The translations under genes and the position numbers were made by a program. The notes beneath the pieces were generated by a model. It ran no database searches. It had not been told where the DNA came from and saw only the letters and a list, made by a program, of their open reading frames with translations. This document shows positions 8,086 through 18,575 of a DNA stretch of 64,000 bases, in pieces. Position 1 is the stretch's first letter; the number at the start of each line of letters is the position of its first letter. The DNA is taken from the NCBI RefSeq assembly GCF_039993895.1, contig NZ_CP121194.1:3720001-3784000 (forward strand), read 5' to 3'. Origin of the DNA: Edaphobacter paludis. Its GTDB lineage: Bacteria > Acidobacteriota > Terriglobia > Terriglobales > Acidobacteriaceae.

Positions 8086-9564
8086 CTAGCTGTCGAGCTT
8101 CTTTACGACGAGTTCATTGAGCAGTACGGGATTGGCTTGTCCCTTAGACAGGCGCATGACCTGGCCAACGAAGAACGCAGAGACTGTCTTCTTGCCACCG
8201 CGATACTGCTCTACCTGCTTGGGATTTGCGGCGATTACCTCGTCGATCATCTTTTCGATGGCCGAGGCGTCGGAGATCTGCTGCGGCTTCTCGCGGTCAT
8301 AGACGGCGGCGAAGTCTTCGTTCTTTTCAAAGCAGGTATCGAGAAGCTGCTTAAGCATCTTGCTCGACAGTTCACCTGACTCAGCGAGATCGGCCGCCAT
8401 GACAACTCCGTCCATGGAGACGGGAGACTGATCGAGTTCGAGGTTGGCTAGACGGAGGCGCATAGTCAGCTCGCTGGTCAGCAGAGCCGCTACGCGCTTG
8501 GGGCTCTTCGCTTTCTTTGCTGCTGTCTCGAACCGGTCGGCGAAGGCGCGGGTTGCGGTGAGGGTTGCGGCATCCTGATCGCTGATCTCGTACTCGGCGA
8601 TCATGCGCGCGCGGCGGGCCTCGGGCAGCTCCGGCAGGGACTTCAGAATTTCGGCTTGCCACTCTGCGCCTACGACCAGCGGCGGCAGGTCCGGCTCAGG
8701 AAAGTAACGGTAGTCGTGGGCCTGCTCCTTCGAGCGCATCGAGAACGTTCGACCTTCGGCGCTGTTCCAGAGGCGCGACTCCTGCACGACGCGGCCGCCG
8801 TCTTCGATCACGCCGATCTGGCGCTCGATCTCGTACTCCACCGCCGCGCGAATGTAGCGGAAGCTGTTGACGTTCTTGACCTCGGCCTTGGTGCCGAACT
8901 CCTTCGCGCCCTTGAGCATGACGCTCACGTTCGCATCGCAGCGGAGCGAGCCTTCTTCCATGTTGCAGTCGCTCACGCCGGTGTAGAGGAGAATCTCCTT
9001 CAGCTTCGTCAGGTACTCGAAGACCTCGTCGGCGGTGCGCAGGTCGGGCTCGCTGACGATTTCCACCAGCGGCGTACCGCAGCGGTTCAGGTCGATGTAG
9101 GTCTTCGACACTGAATCGGCGAAGCCGTCATGCACGCTCTTTCCGGCATCCTCTTCCATGTGCAGGCGGGTCACGCCGATGCGCTTCGACGCGCCGCTCG
9201 CATCGGGAACATCGATCCAGCCATGTTCGGCGATAGGCTTGTCGAACTGTGAGATCTGGTAGCCCTTTGGAGAATCAGGATAGAAGTAGTTCTTTCGCGA
9301 GAAGATGCTGGTCTCGCGAATCTCGCAGTTGATCGCCTTGGCTGCGAGCACGGCGAACTCTACCGCCTTGCGATTAAGCACCGGAAGCGCACCGGGGAGC
9401 CCCAGGCAGGTGGGGCAGACGTGAGCATTGGGGTCGCCGCCATATTGATTCACGCAGCCGCAGAAGGCCTTCGAGGCGGTCAGAAGCTGAACGTGGACCT
9501 CCAGCCCGATGACGGGCTGATACTTGGCGAGAATCTCTGGCGAAAGTGCGGTGGCGGTAGGCAT
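8086..9564 (-). CDS. gatB: Asp-tRNA(Asn)/Glu-tRNA(Gln) amidotransferase subunit B
   Basis: Subunit of GatCAB, which amidates misacylated Glu-tRNA(Gln) or Asp-tRNA(Asn). The protein from 9564 has about 492 residues. It contains YQPVIGLEVHVQLLT, CPTCLGLPGALPVLN, KNYFYPDSPKGYQISQ and HMEEDAGKS, the kinase-like core motifs of GatB, and ends in the tRNA-binding YqeY-like tail (GQVMRLSKGQANP). The start MPTATAL is preferred over an upstream in-frame codon because it matches the usual GatB N-terminus; TAGAAT lies ten bases before it. gatA and gatC are not in the window. As asnS is present, the main need is probably Gln-tRNA(Gln) formation. Confidence 0.97.
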   Translation of the reverse strand: MPTATALSPEILAKYQPVIGLEVHVQLLTASKAFCGCVNQYGGDPNAHVCPTCLGLPGALPVLNRKAVEFAVLAAKAINCEIRETSIFSRKNYFYPDSPKGYQISQFDKPIAEHGWIDVPDASGASKRIGVTRLHMEEDAGKSVHDGFADSVSKTYIDLNRCGTPLVEIVSEPDLRTADEVFEYLTKLKEILLYTGVSDCNMEEGSLRCDANVSVMLKGAKEFGTKAEVKNVNSFRYIRAAVEYEIERQIGVIEDGGRVVQESRLWNSAEGRTFSMRSKEQAHDYRYFPEPDLPPLVVGAEWQAEILKSLPELPEARRARMIAEYEISDQDAATLTATRAFADRFETAAKKAKSPKRVAALLTSELTMRLRLANLELDQSPVSMDGVVMAADLAESGELSSKMLKQLLDTCFEKNEDFAAVYDREKPQQISDASAIEKMIDEVIAANPKQVEQYRGGKKTVSAFFVGQVMRLSKGQANPVLLNELVVKKLDS

Positions 9565-9647
9565 AATCAAGTTGATTCTAACAAGCAGGTCGCAGCGTCC
9601 GGCATTTTTGCATCTCACAGTGCAACTCTCCACAACCAAGGACGCCT

Positions 9648-10550
9648 ATGCCCTTTCGCTTACGCCCTCACCAGCCTGAACCTGCAGCCGCTCCCAATGA
9701 AGCGCAAAAGAACCTCGAGCGGCCCAGCGCGCAGGACATCTACGAGCAGGTGGCGAACAATGCGCGCCAGGAACTGGGCCGCTCCAGCGTGGCGCTTGCC
9801 ATCTCCGGGCTGGCGGGCGGCATCTTCATGGGGCTGTCGGGACTTGGGAATGCGATCGTCATCGCGCTGCTGACTACTCCGGGCGCCGCACCGACGAATG
9901 CCACGCTGTTTATAGCGAAGATGTTTTACCCGCTGGGGTTCATCGTGGTGATCCTCGGGCGCTCGCAGCTTTTTACAGAAAACACTCTCTACCCCGTCGC
10001 TCTTGTGCTGGCTGAGAAGAAGCACTTCTGGAAGACGATGCGGCTCTGGGGCGTGGTGCTTCCCTCAAACGTGTTGGGAGCATTGGCCTTCGCCGCCATC
10101 GCCGGGCTTACGGGCGCGCTTCGTGCCGATATGGTCAGCGCATTGGCTCAGCTAGGCGTTGAAGCGCTGCACCATCCGGCGCAGACCATCTTCTGGAGCG
10201 GCGTAATGGGCGGCTGGATCATCGCCACCGTAGCGTGGCTGGTCTCCGGATCGCACTCGATCACCGGCTCGGTGATGATTATCTGGATGCTGGCCTTTGT
10301 GGTTGGTCTCGGCAACTTCGCTCACTGCATCGCGGCCAGCGGCGAGATTCTTACCGCTGTGCTCACCGGGCACGCGTCTTTGACCGCTTTTCTGAGCTGG
10401 CTTGGACTGGCGGTGGCGGGCAATATCTGCGGCGGCGTGGGCATGGTGACGCTGCTCGAATATGGCCAGGTAATCTATGGCAAAGATGCCGAGTCCGAGG
10501 CGCTTCCACCCGAACCAGAGGCTCCCACATCCACATCGGTGACGAAATAA
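9648..10550 (+). CDS. formate/nitrite transporter (FNT) family channel
   Basis: Integral membrane protein of 300 residues from the FNT family, pentameric channels for small monovalent anions. After about 45 polar residues it has six hydrophobic segments: LAGGIFMGLSGLGNAIVIAL, FYPLGFIVVILGRSQLFTENT, VVLPSNVLGALAFAAIAG, FWSGVMGGWIIATVAWLV, ITGSVMIIWMLAFVVGLGNF and FLGLAVAGNICGGVGMV-like. SQLFTENT and GNFAHCIA correspond to the FNT loop and histidine-bearing constriction. The polar N-terminal extension makes it closer to YfdC-type members than to FocA. It is divergent from gatB with an 83-base gap. Substrate unproven. Confidence 0.88.
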   Translation: MPFRLRPHQPEPAAAPNEAQKNLERPSAQDIYEQVANNARQELGRSSVALAISGLAGGIFMGLSGLGNAIVIALLTTPGAAPTNATLFIAKMFYPLGFIVVILGRSQLFTENTLYPVALVLAEKKHFWKTMRLWGVVLPSNVLGALAFAAIAGLTGALRADMVSALAQLGVEALHHPAQTIFWSGVMGGWIIATVAWLVSGSHSITGSVMIIWMLAFVVGLGNFAHCIAASGEILTAVLTGHASLTAFLSWLGLAVAGNICGGVGMVTLLEYGQVIYGKDAESEALPPEPEAPTSTSVTK

Positions 10551-10595
10551 TTCGTGACGTCCTGATTTATGTCCTGCAATTGATCGACGTGCCGC

Positions 10596-11591
10596 CTACT
10601 GGGACCCCATCTTTTTGGTCCTGTCTACAAGAGTGTCCACGTTGGTTTTATCGATAAGCGATACTCCCGTGTCGATGAACGCCGGAAAGGGAGAGAAGGG
10701 GTCTAGCCAATAGTCTCCGGTCAGCGGCTTGACTGGATAGTGGTGAACGTCGTCCAGCCCTTTCAATCCGAGAAAGGCCATCGTGTAGGGCTTCTGGGAG
10801 ATGGTCGAGTCGATCGTTCCATCCTTCACCAAGTCCAGCGTAGCGCTGTCCACGTCCATCGCGACCAGCAGGCGATCTTTTGCGTTGGCCCGCTTGTAGG
10901 CCTCACCGACGTCTTTGCCTGCCGAAGCCTCCAGGCAGATCATCGCGTCAATCTTGTCTTTGCCTGTCTTGGCGAGGTATTCCTGCGCCTTGTCCATGGC
11001 CAGGCCGGAGTTGCCCTTCATGTCGAAGACGTCGACAATCTTGATTCCGGGAGAGCTTGCGAACACATCTTTGTAGCCCTTCAGCCGCTCTTCGAGGTTC
11101 GGCTGGTCGGCGATGGTGAAGAAGACCACATTCCCTTTGCCGTTTAGTTGTGCCGTGACCCGCGCACCGCCCAAGCGGCCAGCCTCCAGATTGTTGGTCC
11201 CGATAAAGTACAGCCGGTGGCTGGCGGGCGCGTCCGAATCGACAGTGATCACTGGGATTCCTGCGGTAATCGCCGCATCGATCTCAGGTTGCATTAAGGC
11301 CGCATTGGCGACGGAGACCAGTATCCCCGCGGGCTTTCGGGCCGCCACCGTGTGAAATTCAGTTACCTCGTCTTGAGGATCGAACGTGGTTGGCCCCCAG
11401 ACCTCGGCTGTAACACCATATTGAAGCGCGGCCGCCTGAAACCCGTCTGCCGCCGTCTTCCAGTAGGGCAGGTTGATGTTGGTTGCTACCAGGTAGTAAT
11501 GCTCCTTCTTGCTGTGCCTGGTGCATCCCGTAAGCAGAGGAAATGCCGCCACGAAAAGTGCCAAAAAAATCCGCTTCCCCCAAGTATCCAT
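10596..11591 (-). CDS. sugar-type ABC transporter substrate-binding lipoprotein
   Basis: Periplasmic-binding protein of the ribose/Peripla_BP_4 type, about 331 residues. The start at 11591 is set by GGAGGAAG located five bases upstream. The signal sequence IFLALFVAAFPLLTGC contains lipobox LTGC. The body shows YYLVATNINLPYWKTAADGFQAA, PAGILVSVANA, IPVITVDSDAPAS and LRYIGTNN-like strands typical of ribose and xylose binders. No permease or ATPase gene is adjacent, so the transporter partner is elsewhere or the protein acts as a sensor. The ligand is not predictable. Confidence 0.88.
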   Translation of the reverse strand: MDTWGKRIFLALFVAAFPLLTGCTRHSKKEHYYLVATNINLPYWKTAADGFQAAALQYGVTAEVWGPTTFDPQDEVTEFHTVAARKPAGILVSVANAALMQPEIDAAITAGIPVITVDSDAPASHRLYFIGTNNLEAGRLGGARVTAQLNGKGNVVFFTIADQPNLEERLKGYKDVFASSPGIKIVDVFDMKGNSGLAMDKAQEYLAKTGKDKIDAMICLEASAGKDVGEAYKRANAKDRLLVAMDVDSATLDLVKDGTIDSTISQKPYTMAFLGLKGLDDVHHYPVKPLTGDYWLDPFSPFPAFIDTGVSLIDKTNVDTLVDRTKKMGSQ

Positions 11592-11798
11592 GCTCTTCCT
11601 CCGGAAACATCGGTTGTCCAAAGCATCGCGGGACCCTTTAAGTCATGCACACCGCAGGCTGTCTTGCCTGTGGGTGCAAGATAGTACTCCAATAGCACAA
11701 CACCTGAAAACACCCGTTCTACAATTTTTCCGGAGGACGTGCAGGGTATGAAACTTTCTTCCAGCGACGTGAATCCAATCGCCACACAGGAGGCATTG

Positions 11799-12809
11799 AT
11801 GTCCGCAGAAATCGGCAAGACCGCAAAGATCGTCCGGTTCCATCAGACCGGGGGAGCTGAAGTTCTCCAGCTTGATGAGCTCGCCGTACCTGAACCCGGT
11901 GAAGGCGAGGTCCGTCTCCGCGTCAAAGCCATCGGACTGAACCGCGCCGAGGTGATGTACCGGAAGGGCCAATATCTCTACGAGCCAAAGCTCCCCGCCA
12001 AACTAGGCTACGAGGCTTCCGGCGTTGTCGAAGCCATCGGTGCAGGCGTCGATCGCGCGTGGCTGAACAAGACCGCCAGCACCGTTCCCTCTTTCGAACT
12101 TACCCGATACGGCGTCTATGGTGAGGTCGCCATCGTTCCCGCGGCCGCACTCGCCGAGTATCCCTCCACGCTCTCCTATGAGGAAGGGACCTCGATCTGG
12201 ATGCAGTACATCACCGCCTATGGCGCGCTCGTCCACTTCGGCAGAATCACTCGCGGCGACTTCGTTCTGCTCACTGCGGCCAGCAGCAGCGTTGGCCTCG
12301 CCGCTATTGAAATAGTGAAGGCCGAAGGCGCCATCAGCATCGCTGCCACCCGCACCGCAGCCAAGAAAGCCGAGTTGCTCGCGCTCGGCGCGGACCACGT
12401 CATCGTCACCGGCGAAGAAGATCTTGTCACGCGCGTGAATGAGATCACCGGCGGCAAAGGCGCGCGCATTGTCTTCGATCCTGTTGCCGGGCCAGGACTG
12501 GAGGTTCTCGCTAAAATCACCGCCATCGGCGGAACCATCTTCGAGTATGGAGGCCTTGATCCGAAGCCGACACCTTACCCGCTGTTTACTGCCCTGGGCC
12601 GCGGTCTGACCATCAAGGGATACACACTGTTCGAGGTCATCACCAACCCCGAAGCCTTTCCCAGGGCCAAGCAGTATATCTTCGATCACATCGCGGCGGG
12701 AGACTTCAAACCGCGTATCGACAAGGTCTTTCCTCTTAGCGAAATAGTCGCCGCCCACCGCTACATGGAGTCCAACGCGCAGATCGGCAAGATCGTCGTT
12801 ACTGTCTGA
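11799..12809 (+). CDS. zinc-independent alcohol dehydrogenase/quinone oxidoreductase family
   Basis: MDR-superfamily NAD(P)-dependent oxidoreductase, about 336 residues. It has the GroES-like N-terminal domain (KAIGLNRAEVMYRKGQY, LGYEASGVVEAIG), a Rossmann domain with VLLTAASSSVGLAAIEI (nucleotide loop AxxxxVG), the substrate-domain DPVAGPGLEVLA, and C-terminal KVFPLSEIVAAHRYMES. Catalytic zinc cysteine and histidine ligands are missing, as in quinone oxidoreductases. The start at 11799 has AGGAGG five bases upstream; earlier in-frame codons at 11739 and 11748 are less well placed. A strong hairpin follows the stop. Confidence 0.9.
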   Translation: MSAEIGKTAKIVRFHQTGGAEVLQLDELAVPEPGEGEVRLRVKAIGLNRAEVMYRKGQYLYEPKLPAKLGYEASGVVEAIGAGVDRAWLNKTASTVPSFELTRYGVYGEVAIVPAAALAEYPSTLSYEEGTSIWMQYITAYGALVHFGRITRGDFVLLTAASSSVGLAAIEIVKAEGAISIAATRTAAKKAELLALGADHVIVTGEEDLVTRVNEITGGKGARIVFDPVAGPGLEVLAKITAIGGTIFEYGGLDPKPTPYPLFTALGRGLTIKGYTLFEVITNPEAFPRAKQYIFDHIAAGDFKPRIDKVFPLSEIVAAHRYMESNAQIGKIVVTV

Positions 12810-12817
12810 TCTGTCGC

Positions 12818-12854
12818 AAACCGCCGGAGCCCGCGATTCAGGCTCTGGCGGTTT
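12818..12854. terminator. long hairpin after the oxidoreductase gene
   Basis: AAACCGCCGGAGCC, loop CGCGATTCA, GGCTCTGGCGGTTT forms a 14-pair stem with one G-U. It lies nine bases after the stop and 22 bases before the mfd start. It is followed by GTCCGC rather than a U-run, so it is a strong hairpin but not a textbook intrinsic terminator. Confidence 0.55.
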
Positions 12855-12875
12855 GTCCGCTAGAATCGAACCAGC

Positions 12876-15800
12876 ATGGTTTTGCCTTTCGTCCGCGAAC
12901 TGCTTGCGGACCTTGAACACTCTGAGGCTTTTGAGCGTGTACGCCGCCACCTGGGCGGAGGCACGGGGCGCCGACGTGTGTCTGGCCTGACGGCTACGGC
13001 GCGCGCACTCTATCTGCCACTGTTCGTCCGCGCAGCCAATGCTCCCTGCGTGATTATCGTCTCGGATAATAAAGCTGCGGAGACACTTCATGCAGCGGTG
13101 CTCTCAGCCTGCGAGTTGACCGCAGCGCTGGATCCGAGCCATGTTCTCCGGCTCCCGGCCCATGATGTTCTGCCATTTGAGAATCTTTCGCCACATCCCG
13201 AGATTCAGGAGACGCGCGCCGCTACGCTTTGGAAGATTGCCACAGGAACGGCGCGGCTGGTCATCGCACCGGTCGAAGCCGCCTGCATGAAGCTCTTTGC
13301 CCGCGACTTCTACAAGGCGCTTGCGTTGTATCTGAAAGTCGGCGAAGAGTACATGCCCGACATGCTGATCGAGCATCTTCTGTCGGTCGGCTATAGCCGC
13401 GTCGATGTGGTCGAGATGCCGGGACAGGTCACGCTGCGCGGCGGCATCATCGATGTTTACTCGCCCGAGATGGACCGCCCGGTGCGCATCGACTTCTTCG
13501 GCGACGAGATTGAGTCCATTCGCAAGTTCGACCCTGAGACACAGCGCAGCAGCAGCCCGCTCGATGAGGCACTGCTGCTGCCGCTCACCGAAATTCCGGT
13601 CACTGAGAAAATTCTTACCGCCATCAACGCAAGGCTCACTCGCAGCGGACTCGCCGGTGCGAACCTTGAAGGCGGGGAAGAGCCTGTCGAACTTCAGACT
13701 CACGTCGCCACGCGCACCGGCGAGGCCACTGTCTTTCCGGGTTGGGAATTTTTTGCGCCAGTCGCCGGAGCTACACATACTCTGCTCGATCTCCTGAACG
13801 CCAGCGGACCTACGCCGCGGGTCTTTATCGAAGAGCCTGCGATGGTTAAAAATCAGGGTGAGCGCTGGTGGAACAAAGTCGAGCAGCGGCACGATCGCTC
13901 CGGCATCGGCAACCTGATTCGCCCCGAGGACATTTATCTCTCGCCGTGGGACCTGGACGACCGGCTGCATAAATTCTGCGGCTGCGAACTCGACCAGCTC
14001 GGCCTGGTGGATATCCTCGATGCCGACCGCAGCGACCTCTCCGAGGTGGACTTCGCTACCCGGCCCACGCAGCGTTTCCACGGCAGCATTCCGGCGCTCA
14101 TCGATCAGCTTAATTTATTGATGAAGCAGGACGCGCGCATTTTGCTGACCGCGCCCAATCAGGGCGAGGTAGAACGTCTCGCAGGACTTTTGCAGGAGTA
14201 TCAGGTTCCCTACCGCCTGGGCTCGCGCACCGAGCAGCATGGCAGCTCCACTGTTTACTCCGAGTCGAGTTATCTGGCGGGAGACCTGCGCACTCCGGTC
14301 ATCGTGAAGACCACCATCGCGGCGGGAGTGCAGATACTCGATCTTGATCGGACGACTGCGCGACAGGTTGTCATCTTTGGCGCACAGGATCTCTCGGACG
14401 ACGCCGACGTGACGGTGCGGACGGTACGGCGTGGCAAATCGAAGACTGCTGCCTTCATCTCTGATTTTCGCGATCTTGCTGTTGGCGACTATGTGGTCCA
14501 CGTCGAGCACGGTATCGCTCAGTATTGCGGCTTGCGTGTTATCGAAGAAAACGATGCGCCTCCGCTGGAGCTGATGATTCTCGAGTTTGCCGACGAGGCG
14601 AAACTCTACGTTCCGCTCACACGGCTCGATCTGATTCAGAAGTACCGCAGCACCGACACCGGTCCTGCTCCGCAGCTTAACAAGCTGGGCACGCAGGGCT
14701 GGCAAAAGACCAAGGCCCGCGTCAAAAAAGCAATGGCCGACATGGCCGCCGAGTTGCTGAAACTCTATGCCCAGCGCGAGTCCATTCAGGGCACTCCGTT
14801 TTCTCCTGATACGAACATGCAGCGGGAGTTCGAGGACGCATTCGACTTCAACGAGACCGACGATCAGCTCAACGCCATCGCCGATATCAAGCGCGATATG
14901 GAATCGACGCAGCCGATGGACCGCCTGCTCTGCGGCGACGTTGGCTACGGCAAGACCGAGGTCGCCATGCGCGCGGCGTTCAAGGCGGTCCAGGACTCGA
15001 AGCAGGTTGCCGTGCTGACTCCGACGACCGTGCTCAGCTTCCAGCACTACGAGACGTTCAAGCGGCGCTTTGCCAACTTCCCTGTCAACATCGAGATGAT
15101 TTCGCGCTTTCGCACACCGAAGGAACAGAAAATAATTCTCGAAAAGGTCGAGCAGGGGAAGGTCGACATTCTCATCGGCACGCATCGCATTCTGTCGAAG
15201 GACCTGAAGTTTCAGGACCTCGGCCTGCTGATTGTCGACGAAGAGCAGCGTTTCGGTGTTCGCCATAAGGAGCGCCTCAAGCAGATGCGAACTGCTATCG
15301 ACGTGCTGGCCATGTCGGCTACGCCGATTCCGCGCACGCTGCATATGTCACTGATCGGGCTGCGCGATATGAGCGTCATTGAGACGCCGCCTAAAGACCG
15401 CATGGCCATCCAGACCATCGTCGCCAAGTTCGACGAGAAGCTTGTGCGCACCGCCATCGAGATGGAACTGGAGCGCGGCGGCCAGACTTACTTCGTCCAC
15501 AATCGCGTTGAATCGATCTACGAACTGGCGGCGAAGATTCGTGAGCTGGTGCCGCAGGCCCGCGTCGTCATCGGCCATGGGCAGCTTCCCGAGGCAGAGC
15601 TGGAGCGCGTGATGCTTGCCTTCATGAACCATGAGTACGACGTGCTTCTTGCCACCAGCATTATTGAGAACGGCCTCGACATTCCACTCGCCAACACCAT
15701 CATCATTAATCGCGCCGACCGGCATGGCTTAAGCGAGCTATATCAGCTACGGGGCCGTGTCGGCCGTAGCAATCGCCGCGCGTACTCGTACCTGCTCATC

Positions 15801-16568
15801 CCGCCCGAGAAGGAGCTTACCGAGATATCCCGGCGCAGGCTGGCGGCATTGAAAGAGTTCTCGGACCTTGGCGCAGGCTTCAAGATCGCCGCGCTCGACC
15901 TTGAGCTGCGCGGCGCAGGCAACATGCTCGGCGGCGAGCAGTCCGGCCACATCGAGGCCATCGGCTTCGAGATGTACACCACCATGCTCGAAGAGGCTGT
16001 GCGCAAGATGAAGGGCGAGGAAGACAAGCCTGCCCATGCCAATACGGTCATCAATCTCGGCATCAGCGTGCGCATCGACAGCGATTACATTCCTGAAGAG
16101 AATCAGCGGCTGCGCATGTACAAACGCATTGCCGGAGCGGAAGACTATGCCACGCTCGCGGATGTTCGCGCCGAGTTGCAGGACCGCTACGGCACGCCAC
16201 CGGAGACTGTGCTCAATTTACTCGCAGCAGGTGAGATCCGCTTGCAATGCGAGCAGCTTGGCATCGCCCAACTCGACCGCAAACGCACTCAGATCGAACA
16301 GGGCAAGACCAAAACATTTGTTGAGATGCTGCATTTGAAGTTTGCAGAGCGGCTATCGGGGGGAGCGCCTGCGACGGCTCCGGGCGTGGCTCCAGCGCGA
16401 GAACGCAGCGTCGATCCGGGAGTGCTGATGAAGCTCGTCAGCCGCAACACCAAACGCGGAGCGCAGTTCACGCCGCAGGGCATCCTGCGCTGGCCGCTCA
16501 CCAGTGCCAAAGCCGAAGAGGTAATCGCCGAAACCCGTGCGCTGCTGGATGCGCTCGATGCCCATTAG
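12876..16568 (+). CDS. mfd: transcription-repair coupling factor Mfd
   Basis: SF2 DNA translocase (1230 residues) that displaces stalled RNA polymerase and recruits UvrA to lesions. The domains follow the normal order. A UvrB-like N-terminal module comes first ([29 protein letters not shown]). The CarD-like polymerase-interacting domain starts near residue 530 ([15 protein letters not shown]). The translocase has Walker [11 protein letters not shown] near 684, the DEEQ box ([13 protein letters not shown]) near 786, and motif VI region [15 protein letters not shown]. The C-terminal TRCF/D7 domain is complete. TAGAAT lies nine bases before the ATG with no Shine-Dalgarno sequence. Confidence 0.98.
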   Translation: MVLPFVRELLADLEHSEAFERVRRHLGGGTGRRRVSGLTATARALYLPLFVRAANAPCVIIVSDNKAAETLHAAVLSACELTAALDPSHVLRLPAHDVLPFENLSPHPEIQETRAATLWKIATGTARLVIAPVEAACMKLFARDFYKALALYLKVGEEYMPDMLIEHLLSVGYSRVDVVEMPGQVTLRGGIIDVYSPEMDRPVRIDFFGDEIESIRKFDPETQRSSSPLDEALLLPLTEIPVTEKILTAINARLTRSGLAGANLEGGEEPVELQTHVATRTGEATVFPGWEFFAPVAGATHTLLDLLNASGPTPRVFIEEPAMVKNQGERWWNKVEQRHDRSGIGNLIRPEDIYLSPWDLDDRLHKFCGCELDQLGLVDILDADRSDLSEVDFATRPTQRFHGSIPALIDQLNLLMKQDARILLTAPNQGEVERLAGLLQEYQVPYRLGSRTEQHGSSTVYSESSYLAGDLRTPVIVKTTIAAGVQILDLDRTTARQVVIFGAQDLSDDADVTVRTVRRGKSKTAAFISDFRDLAVGDYVVHVEHGIAQYCGLRVIEENDAPPLELMILEFADEAKLYVPLTRLDLIQKYRSTDTGPAPQLNKLGTQGWQKTKARVKKAMADMAAELLKLYAQRESIQGTPFSPDTNMQREFEDAFDFNETDDQLNAIADIKRDMESTQPMDRLLCGDVGYGKTEVAMRAAFKAVQDSKQVAVLTPTTVLSFQHYETFKRRFANFPVNIEMISRFRTPKEQKIILEKVEQGKVDILIGTHRILSKDLKFQDLGLLIVDEEQRFGVRHKERLKQMRTAIDVLAMSATPIPRTLHMSLIGLRDMSVIETPPKDRMAIQTIVAKFDEKLVRTAIEMELERGGQTYFVHNRVESIYELAAKIRELVPQARVVIGHGQLPEAELERVMLAFMNHEYDVLLATSIIENGLDIPLANTIIINRADRHGLSELYQLRGRVGRSNRRAYSYLLIPPEKELTEISRRRLAALKEFSDLGAGFKIAALDLELRGAGNMLGGEQSGHIEAIGFEMYTTMLEEAVRKMKGEEDKPAHANTVINLGISVRIDSDYIPEENQRLRMYKRIAGAEDYATLADVRAELQDRYGTPPETVLNLLAAGEIRLQCEQLGIAQLDRKRTQIEQGKTKTFVEMLHLKFAERLSGGAPATAPGVAPARERSVDPGVLMKLVSRNTKRGAQFTPQGILRWPLTSAKAEEVIAETRALLDALDAH

Positions 16569-16689
16569 CACGACCGCGGGCTGCGCGGAGAGACGCGGAT
16601 AGAGACTTGCTTTATGCTCATCCATGTTTATCTGTTTTGATCCGTGGCCGAATTGAAATTCATCCTTTTTTAGTCAGGACCAGGAAAGC

Positions 16690-18483
16690 ATGCAAAAACT
16701 TCTCACGTCTCTCGCTCTCGCCATCGGGACCACTATCCTCATGCCTATTTCATCCTTAGCGCAACACGTCTCTGCGGACGGCGCACCGCAGACCTTTCAG
16801 TTCGTCTCTGACCAATACTTCAGCGACGTGTACTTCCACTTCTCTCCCACTGCTGGAACCGCTGCCGGGTTGCATCAATACGACACACAGCTTGAGGACT
16901 ACTCAGCCGCATCGATCCAGAAAGAGATCGCCGCACTTCACGAGTACGAGAAGAAGGTCGAAGCCGTCGACCCCAGCGCGCTCGATGCCAGCGTCGTCGG
17001 CGACCGCGAGATTTTGCTCAACAATATTCGGTCGCAACTGCTGACGCTCGAAGTCATCCGACCGTGGGAGAAGAATCCCGACATCTACTCCTCCGGCGTC
17101 ACCAACTCCATCTTCGTCATCATGGAGCGCCCCTACGCGCCAGCCGATACGCGCCTGCACGCTGTTGTCGAACGCGAGAAGCTTATTCCGCAGGTTCTTC
17201 AAGAAGCACGCAAGAACCTTAAGAATCCGCCGCACATCTATACAGAGATCGCTCTCGAACAGATCGACGGGCTGGTCAGTTTCTTTCAGAACGACGTGCC
17301 CAGCGCGTTCTCTTCCGTCACCGATCCCGATACCAAGGCCGCCTTCGCACAATCCAATGGGGCTGTCATTGAAGCGCTTAAATCCTATGGCGCGTGGATG
17401 AAGACTGACCTACTTCCCCGTTCCAATGGCGACTACCGGCTCGGTGCCGACACGTTCCGTAAGAAGCTGGCCTACGACGAGATGGTGGACATTCCGCTCG
17501 ACAAACTTCTCCAGATCGCATTCGCCGACCTGCACAAAAATCAGGCTGAGTTCGCTCGCGTGGCCAAGGAAGTCGATCCAACTAAGACGCCACAGGAAGT
17601 TCTCGCGGAGCTCGCTACGATTCATCCCGCGCCCGATAAGCTGCTTCCTGCATTCCACAACACCTTTGACTCGCTCATCAGCTTTATCAATACACACCAC
17701 ATCATCACGATTCCGAGCACGGTGCAGCCCACGCTTGAAGAGACGCCACCCTTTATGCGCGCCACGACTTTTGCTTCGATGGACCCTCCAGGCCCCTTCG
17801 AGACACATTCCACCAAGGCGTACTTCAACGTGACGCTGCCGGAGAAGGACTGGACCCAGCAGCACGTGGCCGAACACATGGCGAGCTTCAACGTGGGCAC
17901 CATCATCAGCACCAGCGTCCACGAAGCTTACCCCGGCCACTACGTGCAGTTTTTGTGGATGCCTGAGTTTCCCAGCAAAATCCGCAAGGTGCTCGGTGCC
18001 AACACCAACATCGAAGGATGGGCCCACTACTGCGAGCAGATGATGCTCGACCAGGGCTACGACGCGCCCGGCCCCAACGCCACCGCCGCCGAGATTCGCG
18101 AGTCGCGGCTGGTCCGTCTTGGCCAGTTGCAGGATGCTCTGCTGCGCGATGCCCGCTTCGTCAACAGCATCAAGCTGCACACCGGCGAAGGCGAGCCCGG
18201 CGGCAAATGGACGATTGACCAGGCCGTGGACTTCTTCGTCAAACAGGGTTACCAGTCGCCGTCGGTCGGCCTCGTCGAGACCAAGCGCGGCACCTCGGAC
18301 CCGACGTATCTCTACTACACGCTGGGCAAGCTTGAGATCATGCAACTCCGCGCCGACATGATGAAGAAAGAGGGTGCGGCCTTCAATATCGAGACCTTCC
18401 ACAATAACTTCATGCGGCAGGGTTTTGCTCCCATCAAGATCATTCGCAAAGCCATGCTGCACAATGATTCGCCGGTGCTGTAG
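16690..18483 (+). CDS. secreted DUF885-family metallopeptidase-like protein
   Basis: Exported protein of 597 residues in the DUF885 family, distantly related to zinc peptidases. It has a signal peptide (LTSLALAIGTTILMPISSLAQ). The conserved gluzincin-like motif HEAYPGHYVQF is near residue 411, followed by an acidic helix NIEGWAHYCEQMM that supplies the third ligand, and QLQDALLRDARFV. The length is typical. No partner genes flank it; galU follows after 92 bases. Role is probably peptide turnover in the periplasm; the specific substrate is unknown. Confidence 0.9.
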   Translation: MQKLLTSLALAIGTTILMPISSLAQHVSADGAPQTFQFVSDQYFSDVYFHFSPTAGTAAGLHQYDTQLEDYSAASIQKEIAALHEYEKKVEAVDPSALDASVVGDREILLNNIRSQLLTLEVIRPWEKNPDIYSSGVTNSIFVIMERPYAPADTRLHAVVEREKLIPQVLQEARKNLKNPPHIYTEIALEQIDGLVSFFQNDVPSAFSSVTDPDTKAAFAQSNGAVIEALKSYGAWMKTDLLPRSNGDYRLGADTFRKKLAYDEMVDIPLDKLLQIAFADLHKNQAEFARVAKEVDPTKTPQEVLAELATIHPAPDKLLPAFHNTFDSLISFINTHHIITIPSTVQPTLEETPPFMRATTFASMDPPGPFETHSTKAYFNVTLPEKDWTQQHVAEHMASFNVGTIISTSVHEAYPGHYVQFLWMPEFPSKIRKVLGANTNIEGWAHYCEQMMLDQGYDAPGPNATAAEIRESRLVRLGQLQDALLRDARFVNSIKLHTGEGEPGGKWTIDQAVDFFVKQGYQSPSVGLVETKRGTSDPTYLYYTLGKLEIMQLRADMMKKEGAAFNIETFHNNFMRQGFAPIKIIRKAMLHNDSPVL

Positions 18484-18575
18484 CTGACTGACGAACCTGT
18501 CACGACAAAAACATAACTATGCTGTAACTGCTCCTTGCTAGGATCTTCCACAGCGAAATTGCATCCAAGGAATTT

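Noticed and set aside
14115..15344. 409-residue open frame opposite mfd
   Set aside because: Antisense to the highly conserved Mfd helicase region; no recognisable protein features.
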